Shown: positions 47,465 to 58,090 of the stretch, one piece after another | Layout of the letters: each line of letters begins with the position of its first letter | How positions within the stretch are numbered: position 1 is the stretch's first letter | Assembly (NCBI GenBank): GCA_004794655.1 | Contig: SMMW01000555.1 | Span: 3,565,001-3,629,000, forward strand | Reading direction: 5' to 3' | Length of the DNA: 64,000 nucleotides | DNA from: Marisa cornuarietis | Taxonomy: Eukaryota > Mollusca > Gastropoda > Architaenioglossa > Ampullariidae | Notes under the pieces: model-generated | Databases searched by the model: none | The model's input: the letters and a program-made list of their open reading frames with translations, nothing else | What the model was told of the DNA's origin: nothing | Made by a program: the position numbers and the translations under genes

Positions 47465-48732
47465 CTGTACAGTATTATTGCTTCTGGTCTTACAATTATG
47501 TCGCTCTGAAATTGCTACAGCATGCATTGTGTAAAGGAGAATCGCAAATTAGTCTCTCTATATATAAATTTGTATATGAACAAGCAAACGTTGTGCCACG
47601 TGGGACTCTTTCAACCGTACGCCGCCTGAGGTAAATAGCAAAGGATGTTCTTGTGAACAGCCCGGAGATCGCCAAGCATCAGTTTCGCGAAGATCTTAGG
47701 GACAGAAGAATCTGTATGATCTGCAGACTGGATTCTGTTTCTACGGAAGTATTTTTGTCCCGTTTGGAAGTTGAATGTACATGAAACCGTTGGTAGAAAT
47801 TTTGTTCTTGGGAACGTCAGCACGTGTTAACATCAGCTATAGATCGTCAGCAGATAGGGCGAAATGGGTGTGTAAACATCATGTTTAAGTCTCTTTCCGT
47901 CCATTCCCAATAATCTGAAATGACTATGGCATTGAAGCAGAGAAGGAATCGCCCCCCCCCCACACACACACACACCAACCCACTTCTTTTTAAGTTCAGA
48001 GAAGATTTTATAGTTGAATTGTTTGAATAAATCTTGCCGCTGTTTAGAATGGCTCTTCCGCGATGAAGTTTCGTTTTAGAACGGAACGCGCCGATATTGA
48101 ACTGGGGGACTGAATAAACAAGCTAAGAGAGCAAAAAATGGGCTAACTTCGTCGTTTATTTGTCTTGCTGCACCTTTCGTTCGAACGCGAGTTTTTTTTT
48201 TCTCTCTCTCGCTCGCTCGCTCTCTCTTGCACGTTTTGTGGAGATTGGGGTAGGACGATTTTTTTTTCTCCAGATCATTAGTGCTTTGCTCAGTTTTGCA
48301 TTTTGCCGAGTTTCTTTTACACAGCAACGAGTGTACTGCAGACTATGGAGCGGTTGCCTAAGGCTATAGAAGACCTCTGGTGTAATAATGGAAGTAGGTG
48401 GCCAGAATAATACGTTGTTTACCAAACGTGTAACCCATTCGTTAGTACGAGAATCAACTCTGTGGTGGTGGGTGGTGGGGAGGGAGAGAGAGAGAAAGTG
48501 TGTTAGTGTGCGCGGTTGTGAGTGAGAAAATATTCATGATAGCCATGTCGCTCGTGAACCACGCCATGCACGTGCGCTACGTCTAGACCAGCGCTGGAAG
48601 TTTCGTCAATGAGCTGTGTAGGAAAAGTTAAACACTGTTGCCCGGTGTGTGAACCGCTGAACAGTTTTTTTGTGAGCACATAGCTGTACAATCCACCACC
48701 TCCACCTTGTTCGATTATTTTGCTGTGTACAG

Positions 48733-48803
48733 TCATTCCGCCATATCAACACATGCAATCATTCCGCCATATCGCCATGTAAATCATTCTGCCATATATA
48801 TAA
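48733..48803 (+). repeat. ~26-bp x 3 degenerate tandem units
   Basis: 'TCATTCCGCCATAT' or a one-base variant recurs at 48733, 48759 and 48784. Confidence 0.75.
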
Positions 48804-49504
48804 ACGTAAAAGCCAGATAGCGGAAAAGTCGTAGGAGCAATGAGCTGTAAGTGGCCCATCGTGTTTAGGGCATGGCAGAGCCCAATCGTTTCCCGATAAA
48901 CTAGGTATCCAGTGCTACTGGGTGGTTCGAAGAAAGGGCGTTTCCAAGTTCAGGGACCGAACGAGGTTATAATCAGCAATCGTCTGTTCTGAAGTTTGAG
49001 CGTACTAAGAACCTGCCTCAATTCTGCAAACAGTTTGTTCCTATTGTACTCATTTTGTTGAAGTGTTTGCAATTCTGATTCCTCTTTTATCAAAATTGCC
49101 TTCAGCGTGTGGAACCTTTCCCCCCCCCCCATACGGCTTACTGTCACGACGACGGCACTTCCAGCTGTTTGACAAAGCTGCACTAGTATCAGCAGCCAGT
49201 GTCGGCCGATGCCATCGATAAACATAGAGGATTAGAGGAAGAACTCCTGGCCTGCGACGAGTTTTCTCTCGCTCTTTTTCAATTCTTTCACCTTCATACT
49301 CTTCCTGCTACCTCTGTAATTGTTGCTGACGAGTTTTTAACCCTGATCAGGTCTCCCAATAAAACACCCCTCCGTGGCCAAGAAATTTATTTCATGCTTC
49401 GAAACATAATGATGTACAGTTGTAATTATTTACTGTTATAATGGTTTTACTCATAAATATAACTAGTAAACAACACCTTGCAGCCTGTTACCAGTAGCAT
49501 AATG

Positions 49505-49527
49505 TTTGTGTGTGTGTGTGTGTGTGG
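49505..49527. repeat. GT microsatellite
   Basis: About eleven GT dinucleotides in gene-poor DNA. Confidence 0.85.
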
Positions 49528-51515
49528 CACTGTGCGAGTTAAGTGCGCAATTGCACAGAAGCAGGACAATGGCGCCAGCCAAAAGTGGCTGGTATGATTG
49601 GAATGGCAAACACCTGCCCCCACGTAAAAGGAAATTACGAAAATAACTCTGCATCTAGCAGTTTGTAAGCAGCGCAAATGAAGTGGGAGGACGTGTGTAG
49701 AGAACAGGAAAACCTGAAAAAAATAAAAGCGTTTTTCTCCGTTGGCTGTTTCTATTCTTTCTTAAAATGCAAGAAACATTCAGTTTAGAAGAGGAAATTA
49801 TTTACTAGCCGCATTGTCTTATCTGGATTCGACTTTAAGTGGATAAAAAATCGCTTCTGAAAATGCAGCTCATGCATCTGTGAAACGATCGTAAAACTAA
49901 GAACACAATAGTTCCATGAAACATGCTTTTAGCAGCATCAGTGAAGGACTCAGTAACCGAGGGCTTTAAGTTCGATTGCGAGAATTAGACTACTTCACAA
50001 CTGTCGCTTTGTGGTTTAAATCAGTCTTGAGGTGGAATTATAGGGATATCTAATCTATCATATCGATGCTAGGCTTGTAAATAACGCCAACGAAATTTTG
50101 CTGGCGAAGTGTGGTTCTATTTACAATCATTTAAACATATGTCTGGATTGGCCATCAACACGGCACAGACACCATCTGTTGAGAATCGTGGAAAAGGGCG
50201 ATAGGAATTTGCTGGCACCTACCGATGCCAATAAACCTTCTATGGTGGTAGTTATGAATCGAGAGTTAGTAGTTTTCCCAGGGCAACATCGTAACCTATT
50301 GGAAAAGCGTCTTGTTGTCGTAGTTACAATGCCATGTCAGATCTCGCACACACTGCTTCGTGTTTCTTTAGCCCAGGACATCCTTGCCACCGCTGTATAA
50401 CTACGGCTTCAGGGGCAAAACAACATCTGGGAGGTCTGGACACTGCTTCATAACTTCCGAAACACACTTAATTATCCTTGAGTTCTCCATGTTACCCCAG
50501 GCCAGCAACTTACCTTCGCTTCATAAATATATGGCGTCAGATGGGTTACGACACTAACTGCTGACATTTTTTCACAGATGGCGCGTATGTATGAGGAAGG
50601 GAGGGGAAGAAGAAGCGCTTAATTACACTTCTATCGCTACACATCCAGTTTACATCAAAATAAATATCGAGTATAATCATCAAAGACAACCTGAGTTTCC
50701 CTTCTTAAATCCTGATTCTCTTACCTCGATAGTGTATAGTCTACATCTAGAAACGATTTGTCCAAGATAATATTTACGGCCACTGTCTGTCAGACATCTG
50801 AAATCAAGAGACGAGGATGATGAACATGGAGATAACAGAGTAAAGAGGACTGTAGAGTTAATAAGAGCAAATTCAAGAGACGAGTGAGAGAAGATTGTAG
50901 AGTTGCTAAGTACGAATTCAAGCGATGAGTAAATTTTTTACTGGAGTAGAATGACCTCGTCTGCTGTTATCATCACAAAATAAACAACAGGGGACCGGAA
51001 TATTGCGTTCCTGCCGAGTGCATCAAACTTCTCAGCAAGAAGGGGAAAGCATCCAGCTCATAACACTAATAATCTCAGCCAGCCAGTCAGACCAAAGCTT
51101 TAACTACCGAACGTAGTTGGGACTTGGCAAGAGTTCAAGGAGGTCAGGCAGGCTCCAAGATCAACTTCTTTTCCATTCAGAGTGAGTTTTCCTTCTTGTT
51201 GCAAGGTTGCAGCGGACACTGGCTGAGTGCGTGGGCCCTGTGTGCTGTGCCTGTCCTGACATAACCTACGCCCCCCTCATCAGTTCTCGGGGGGAACACG
51301 GATGAGCCAGAATGCAGTCAGAGGATGGTGTGGCGAGGTAAGTACGGGCGGCTTCGTTGCTAACAATGCACTGAGTAGCAGGGTCTGGCTCTCATCAGGG
51401 CTTGTAGGGCGATGTGTCAGCCTTGTATGCCAGGACAGCCCCAGTGGAAATAAGGGAGCTGTGTTGTTCTAGAGTTTGCTAGCAAGTTAGCATGTTATAG
51501 CACGATGATGGCGGG

Positions 51516-51605
51516 CTAGCAGTGCAAAGCCTGTGTAAGTACGGACTGTACACATCAAGTTTCTGGGGGACTAGCAGTACAAAGCTGGTGTAAGTACAGA
51601 CTGTA
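51516..51605 (+). repeat. 55-bp-period duplication
   Basis: Two copies of a 35-base unit, 'CTAGCAGTGCAAAGCCTGTG...' at 51516 and 'CTAGCAGTACAAAGCTGGTG...' at 51571, differ at a few sites. They lie near a GC-rich block (about 51270-51300) whose C-run and G-run can pair as a hairpin. Confidence 0.75.
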
Positions 51606-51922
51606 TATGTCCTGACTGTCTGTCTGTGCATGCTTCTGCTTCCTTGCCTTTCCTCCCTCCATCACCACCCCTTCCACAAGCACCTTAGCTCAACGATATG
51701 GTAAACTAACCCTGACCGTATCCCCGAACAAATATTAGCAATGTTTCCCGGACCACATCAGCAAAAAAAATTAATTAGCAACACAAACCTCAACCAGATG
51801 GTAATGTAACCGATCCAAAATTTTCCAGATATATGAATAAGACAAAATTGATGTCTGTTTACGAATGCTTGTGTGAACGTTCGTGTGCGTGCTTGTCTGA
51901 ATGTGTGCTAGCCTATGAATGC

Positions 51923-51925
<3 letters not shown>

Positions 51926-51962
<37 letters not shown>
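51926..51962. repeat. GT microsatellite
   Basis: About eighteen GT dinucleotides, the longest dinucleotide run in the window. Confidence 0.9.
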
Positions 51963-51963
<1 letters not shown>

Positions 51964-52888
51964 CGCACAAGTTAGAGGCTGCTAGCTCGTAAACATCAAC
52001 ATTTATCTTCGTGTACATGTGGGCACCTGTGTGTATCTGTGTTCCCGTTATTAACGGCTGCGTAATTCAGCCTAAAGTGCTGACCTTGTTGATTGTTTAT
52101 TAAAATGAATTAATAGCGTAGGCTTCTCTTGTCATACCTTTGTTTTGTAGAAACCACACACACGCACAGATATGAACTGTACTACATTTCATTGTTTAGT
52201 AAGTTAGCCCATCATAAAGAGTCTACATGCAGCAAGGCGAAAATTTGCACGAAAGTTGAGAGAAAGAATTGTCAAGAATAATCCTACAAGATGTCTCTGG
52301 TTGAGTCACTTCAGACAAGAGAAAGCACGATGCCTATAGTTTGTTATATTTGCTATATGTATAGTATCCTGGTAGAAAATCATAGTCGGTGCGGTAAAGT
52401 GTAAAGCAAGAAGGACGACACATCACCCTAAGCGTGTCACAGCCAAAGGAAAGTAAACCAGTTGCTGGACGCATAAAAGGAAAGACGTTAATGACGACGT
52501 AAATGCTGATGAGTGATGATAGCCCCTAAGCAAGGACATCACAAGATGAGGCTTCTTGTCACGCTGCCTCCTTCTCTGGTCACGATCCTGTTAACAGTGT
52601 CTTAGACAAAACAAAGAGGAAAACATTTTAGTATGTTATGGGTATTGCGGTTAGGCTTTGTTGAGATTGATATACGAATATACGATATACGATGATATAT
52701 GAACGGAAAACATTACTGACGCTATTCATGTTGACATTGTGGCCCTGCCACAAGCCCCTATAGCAGTACAGAAACAGGAAACACTAACAATTATTGACTC
52801 TTGGCATTGTATACTACCTACCTATCCACGTTTCGACATCCATTAATTAACTATTGAAGGACACTACAACATAATTACTCTTGATATT

Positions 52889-53056
52889 GACAACGGCTCG
52901 ATACCCGTATGACGCAGCGTACTTACCCAGTTGAACCAGGTGGGAGGGGGTACCTGGGAGTTGAGGAAGATCAGATGACGCGGGAGAGGAGATGGGTATA
53001 CTGCCCCACAATGGCTAGTCTCGAGAAAAATATGGCTCTTACCTTTCCCTCCCGGC
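52889..53056 (+). repeat. 168-bp direct repeat, left copy
   Basis: This copy is identical base for base, as far as I can check by eye, to 55361-55528. It lies directly next to the broken 3' side of the retroelement. It begins 'GACAACGGCTCGATACCCG' and ends 'CCTTTCCCTCCCGGC'. Confidence 0.92.
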
Positions 53057-54853
53057 TACATGACACGATGCTGAACTGCCTGATCTTTGTGGCCCATCGG
53101 TAACAGACACGACCGTTTCCTCAATGGCGGTTTCATCCGCGTAAGCTGGGTCCAAGACTTGGCGGATCGGCTGTCCCTCATTAAAGTCTTGTCGGCTGAA
53201 TATACGATACAGCACTCCTCCTTTTACCTCAAATCTGACCTTCTCGTTACCATCGGAGTATGCAGTGACCTGCTTGCGATATTTTTCCAACGTCGGGTCA
53301 TCTTGTTGCAGTTGAATGAGTTTATTCTTGTCAATGTCAGGCATTCTTATGTCTTTGGTGATCGCTAGAGCTTTGGTTCTCATTTCTTCCCGAGCCGCCT
53401 GTGCTCTGGTTGTCACGGCACAGGTGTGCTCCCACTCCGGATCGGGGTCATCAGCAGCTCTAGCGCCGTCAATGTTGCCGATGATGAGATCGTACGGCGG
53501 GCTGTCTAGACACAATGCGTTTACACGACCACTGAAATACGGTGATGACACTTCGACAACGGCGGTGGGTACACCCTGAATATGCCCGTGACAACATCGT
53601 AGATTCGAGCTGTTACCTGTGAATTGTTCTTCCAACACGAGGTCTTTCCGGATGACAATTCCAGAACACCCGGTGTCCCTGAGCACGGTGACGTTATTAC
53701 CACCCAACCGTCCGCTTGACACTGGCATGTTCCCAATATCGCCTGTGGTTCTTATGGTAAAAGCACACTCCACCACTGGAGTGTGTTGTTCGTTCTGAGC
53801 CGGACCATCAGAGGCGGTTAGGTATCTTTGTCCTGTTTCGTCTCCCTCACAGATGGCCACATTTGCCGACATCAAAGGGCGACGACTCGACGGCTGCTGA
53901 TTCCGCCGCATATTTCCTGCCGGTGCTTGGCGGTTAGTCGAATGTGTCGTAGAGCTGCTCGGACAAGCCTGGGCTTTGTGACCTCTTCCGCCACACGAAT
54001 AACACCGCAACTCGTTGCCCTGATGTCGTACCTGACCTTGGCTGTGTTGAGCATACCCGGTATTCTGGGCCAAATCGGTATCAGACAACGGAACTCTCGA
54101 TTTGACGAAGAAGTCTTTGCCTTGCGACTGGAGGTATCTCAGGGCAGTGCTGGCTAATGCCTTCAATTTCTGATCTTCCTGCTGCTGCAAGAAGACGGCC
54201 AAATCTTTGGGACAGGCTTCGATAAACTGCTCTTTAAGGATAATATATAACAGTCCTTCAAAGTCTTTCTCCTGCCCGGCTAGCTCTATCCATCTATAAA
54301 GGTATCCTCTAATTCTCTCCATAAACTGCTCGGGGCTTTCACCTTTTTCTGGCTTGCTGGCGCGGAAACGGTGTCTGAATCCGTTTTCCGTAAAGTCATA
54401 ACCAGACAGTAGTGCCTGTTTCAGTTCGTTATAGTCTTGAGCCGCTTCTGCTGGCATGCGGGAATATACATCCAGTGCATGCCCTGACAACAGTGCACTC
54501 AGTGACACTGCCCACTCAGTTCGCGGCCAACTGGACAACTCAGCATGGCGCTCAAAGCGTTGCAGGTAGCTGTCCATATTGTCTTTCCCATCAATAAACT
54601 TTGGCAACTTTGGTCTCTCGTATTTCACACGAGTCTCTGAATCACTGATTGTCCGTTGCAGTTGCGCTATTTGCAGTTCTTTCTCCAGTTGTAACTTCTT
54701 TAATTCTCGTTCTTCAGCTCTCTCTCTTCGCTCTTCAGCTCTTTCTTCTCTCTCTCTCTGCTCTTTCTCTTTCTGCTCTACGAACTTTCTTAGTTCCTCT
54801 CCTTCAAAACCCAACTCTTTGCCTACCTTCACAAGCTCCCTCATGAATTCCAT
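53057..54853 (-). CDS. Ty3/gypsy-like retrotransposon gag-protease ORF, truncated
   Basis: On the minus strand, ATG at 54853 opens a frame of 604 codons. It runs through the element into the flanking repeat and stops at 53039. Residues about 25-65 are a Glu/Arg-rich coiled coil. Residues 85-250 are a Gag/SCAN-like helical domain. Residues 284-297 form a zinc knuckle of the C-x2-C-x4-H-x4-C type. Residues 391-398 hold the retroviral-type aspartic protease D-T-G box. A linker typical of the region before reverse transcriptase follows. RT, RNase H and integrase are absent because the element is cut at 53056/53057; the last five or so residues come from the flanking repeat. An intact frame over 1.8 kb suggests a young copy. 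The gag and protease run as one frame without a shift. Confidence 0.85.
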
Positions 54854-54911
54854 GGTGATTCACCTTGTTTAAATTACCGCAGCTTCTCTGTAGCAGAAGT
54901 TGACGATGCAG

Positions 54912-54929
54912 ATCCCGGACGAGCCCCCA
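54912..54929 (-). promoter_or_regulatory. Retroelement primer-binding site, tRNA-Pro type
   Basis: Minus strand: TGGGGGCTCGTCCGGGAT, 18 bases starting two bases after the LTR. This is complementary to the 3' end of eukaryotic tRNA-Pro and identical to the primer site classically described for murine leukaemia virus. It fixes the LTR border and the minus-strand orientation. Confidence 0.85.
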
Positions 54930-54931
54930 GA

Positions 54932-55360
54932 TGTTAACTAACGGGTCTTGGTAAACGACCGTTAATAGCTCGTTGCGTTCAGAATCTGACAGTGTCAACT
55001 TCAACATGGAACTCCGAATGTTTCGTTATAAAAACAAATATAATAACTCACAATTTCAAAACCAGTAATGCTAAAAACAGCAACACGCGTCTACCTAAGT
55101 AACCACAGTGGCGACACACGCCCGTCCAAAACCGTGACACTAAACGGCGACACACGCCTGCAATACTCTCACTACACCTTCTCTCTATCTTTCACCGATC
55201 GCACTAATCGTTACACATGCGCTCTCTTGCTCGAACATTTGACCTCAAAGCTTGCATCATTCATCCAGACTTGCGTCATTCACCGATGCTCACGTCATTC
55301 ACACTTGCTCACGCGCTCGCTAGGATCGACCCTGACCTACTAAACATTTCATTCGTAACA
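54932..55360 (-). repeat. 5' LTR of the gypsy-like element
   Basis: On the minus strand the LTR starts TGTTACGAATG (55360) and ends TAGTTAACA (54932), giving TG...CA ends with a TGTTA/TAACA inverted tip and a length of 429 bases. A TTATAA-like stretch near 55030 could be its core promoter. Two short internal repeats occur ('GGCGACACACGCC' twice, near 55112 and 55146; 'CGTCATTCA' more than once, near 55270-55300). The matching 3' LTR is absent from the window. Confidence 0.8.
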
Positions 55361-55528
55361 GACAACGGCTCGATACCCGTATGACGCAGCGTACTTACCC
55401 AGTTGAACCAGGTGGGAGGGGGTACCTGGGAGTTGAGGAAGATCAGATGACGCGGGAGAGGAGATGGGTATACTGCCCCACAATGGCTAGTCTCGAGAAA
55501 AATATGGCTCTTACCTTTCCCTCCCGGC
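55361..55528 (+). repeat. 168-bp direct repeat, right copy
   Basis: This is the second copy of the repeat at 52889-53056. It abuts the outer end of the 5' LTR exactly, and its first bases (GACAA...) would be the target-site side of the insertion. Confidence 0.92.
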
Positions 55529-55830
55529 GAATGAAAGGTTATGAGACTACATGTATATTTAACTTTCTGTATATTATCGAGTCTTACCTATCTATCGAGA
55601 TCTCTCCATCCAAACATTATCCTAATGTTTCACAAAAGATGTCTTCCCTTGTGCTGTTTCTCTTCATACAAAAACATCAAATTTCTGACGTGCAACTTAA
55701 GTTCTACTTTTAGCTAATAGTTTTTCAAGTCTGTCTTTCTGATCTTTTCAATGTCGTCAATTTTTTTCTGAATATCATGTTGATATATTTTTTCCTATTA
55801 ATGATAAAAATTGCTGACGTTTTAAAACGG
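55529..55830. other. AT-rich flank, nothing recognised
   Basis: About 300 bases between the right 168-bp repeat and the minisatellite. I see no gene, tail or inverted repeat. Confidence 0.6.
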
Positions 55831-55831
55831 G

Positions 55832-56645
55832 GAAGGCGGTAGTTGAGTGGTTAGAGTGCACAGCATCTCACTCTCCAACATACTAACATCTCACTCCCCA
55901 ATATACTCGCATCTCAATCCCTAACATTTGACTCACTAGTATACTAACATCTCACTCCACTAGAATCTAACTGTTCAACATACTAACGTCTCATTCCCAA
56001 CATAGTAGCATCTTGATCCCCAACATTTCTACCCCCAATATACTAAGATCTCACTCCCCAATATACTCGCATCTCAGTCCCTAACATTTGACTCACCAGT
56101 ATACTAACATCTCACTCCACATACTAGAATCTAACTGTTCAACATCTAACGTCTCATTCCCAACATAGTAGCATCTTGATCCCTAACATTTCCCCCCTCC
56201 CCCAATATACTAACATCTCACTCCTAACATACTAACATCTCACTCCCCAATATACTCGCATCTCAGTCCCTAACATTTGACTCACTAGTATACTAACATC
56301 TCACTCCACATATTAGCATCTAACTGCTCAACATACTAACGTCTCATTCCCAACATAGTAGCATCTTGATCCCTAACATTTCCCTCCGCAACATACTAAC
56401 ATTTCACTCCCAACATACTAACATCTCACTCCCCAACATACTAACATCTCACTCCCCAATATACTCGCATCTCAGTCCCTAACATTTGACTCACCAGTAT
56501 ACTAACATCTCACTCCACATACTAGAATCTAACTGCTCAACATACTAACGTCTCATTCCCAACTTAGTAGCATATTGATCCCTAGCATTTCCCTCCCCAA
56601 TATAATAACATCTCACTCCCAACATACTAACATCTCACTTCCCGA
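55832..56645 (+). repeat. Higher-order minisatellite with tRNA-like A box at its edge
   Basis: Units of about 20-23 bases such as 'ACATACTAACATCTCACTCC' and variants are arranged in larger blocks. The marker 'ATACTCGCATCTCA' recurs at about 55903, 56063, 56252 and 56461, so block length varies (160, 189 and 209 bases). The left edge, 'GGCGGTAGTTGAGTGGTTAG', contains a perfect pol III A box (TAGTTGAGTGG) but no B box, as if a tRNA-derived SINE head had been cut by the array. Confidence 0.85.
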
Positions 56646-57769
56646 CGACCTACTAAGACTATTATGGGGACAACCTTTAGCTTGAAAGCGTAGTAGCCCT
56701 CGTGAGTGGGAGTATAGACATTGTTAGGCGGTGCATGAGAAGAGCAGAAGAGATGAGAGTTGAGGATGTCTTGAATCGACGTTCCGTATGCTGACGTGGC
56801 GCAGCCGGCGTTGCGGCCTTGATGTTTAATCACGTGGTTAAGGACCTATTGGCAGCCACTGCTGAAATTTTTTTTCATTGGTTATCGGTGTTTATCTTGT
56901 TGATAAAGTGTTTTACAAGTAATCAATCTTCGGATCCACAGTATTTTATTTTTTGTCATTGACTTGCGGTGTGCACCTCAAAGATGAAACGGGTAATCCG
57001 TCTACACGCAAGTTTTTTATTATTAGTTATTTATTGAATGATGTATTTAGAATCTTTTGTTCTTTTTGTTTTTTTCTCTATGTCTAGACTTCCCTATGTC
57101 TTTTTCTCTTTCGTTGGGTTTTTTTTTTTCATTCGTTCTAAATTTTTTTTTTTTTTTGCTTCGTATTGACAAATGTAGACTCACTGATAGCTGATTATCC
57201 GCCGTTATCCAAACGGTGAACCCGCTGATTAGCGTGCACCTAATTAATCCTTAGCTTTTAACATACATACACATGCACGTAGCACGAACATACACGGTCA
57301 AACACACGTGAATATGCACAATATCCAATTTTTAGTTGGAAAGTCTAATCGAAATACCGAAACAGGATACTGTTGTCTCAGCGCGGTGTCTGCGAGATTG
57401 GCATCATGATATTGCAGAAATGTCAAATTTTTTTAATCCTTTTTGTTCGACCTACTTTTGCCATTTAGCGGCCTGTCGCCACGTCACTCTACTTCGCATC
57501 ATGTAAGCCACTGGCACGTCTTCACCCCTCGATCATCTTGAAGTCCCCTGCAGATCGAAAGCCCGTTGACAAGCTTTATTCTGGCAAAGTATAACACCCC
57601 CCCCCCTAGCCACCCTAGCCACCACCTTCTTAAAGCACTCCTTGAGAATTCCGAATAAGGAAGGTGGGAGTCTTAGCAATGACACACACCCTGGAATCAG
57701 TGCACGTGTACTGGCCGAGGTGTTGTTTATGGTTTCGTCTGGTTCGTGTCTAGAATTGAAAAAATGTCG
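56646..57769. other. Gene-free DNA
   Basis: T-rich stretches at about 57060-57165 and no recognisable domain in any frame. Short open frames such as those near 56700 and 57600 have no homology that I know. Confidence 0.55.
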
Positions 57770-58090
57770 ATTGTGTCCTGACAGATACATTATCTCATGA
57801 GAAGTATATAGGCAACACCATCTATGTTTTGAGAGGTAGTGTTGATTATTTCCTGATGTACTCCTGATTATATGTCCTGAGAGGTACCCCCGATCACGCC
57901 CTGAGAGAGACTGCATTGGGTAATCATGTCCTGAGAGTACTGTTGATCATGCTGTAAGATATACTACTAAATTATGTCTTGAGTTTTATTGCCGGTCATG
58001 CCATGAGAGATACTGCCCATCATACCCTGAGATGTACTGCCCAATCATGCTTTAAGAGGCATTGCCGATCACGTCCTAAGAGAGGTACCG
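57770..58090 (+). repeat. Degenerate ~29-bp minisatellite
   Basis: About eleven imperfect units of the form 'ATCATGTCCTGAGAGRTACTGCC' recur every 27-32 bases. Confidence 0.75.

Larger units (their letters stand above)
47231..52888. other. Gene-poor stretch
   Basis: No coding region can be supported with confidence. It contains an AT microsatellite (about 47443-47464), a C-run with CA repeat (about 47950-47975), CT/CG low complexity (about 48190-48230), three degenerate 25-26-bp units (48733-48803), GT repeats (49505-49527 and 51926-51962) and a 55-bp-period duplication (51516-51605). A weak RGS22-like stretch at 49208-49320 is discussed in findings. Confidence 0.6.

Noticed and set aside
49925..49985. 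Possible tRNA gene ('GTTCGATTGC' B-box-like)
   Set aside because: No A box at proper spacing and no cloverleaf could be drawn.
50098..50400. 100-codon plus-strand open frame
   Set aside because: No family recognised, no splice context or codon preference; possibly a transposon scrap but nothing firm.
52889..55528. The 168-bp repeats as the element's LTRs
   Set aside because: They lie outside the TG...CA LTR defined by the primer-binding site, and the right copy abuts the LTR end rather than forming it.
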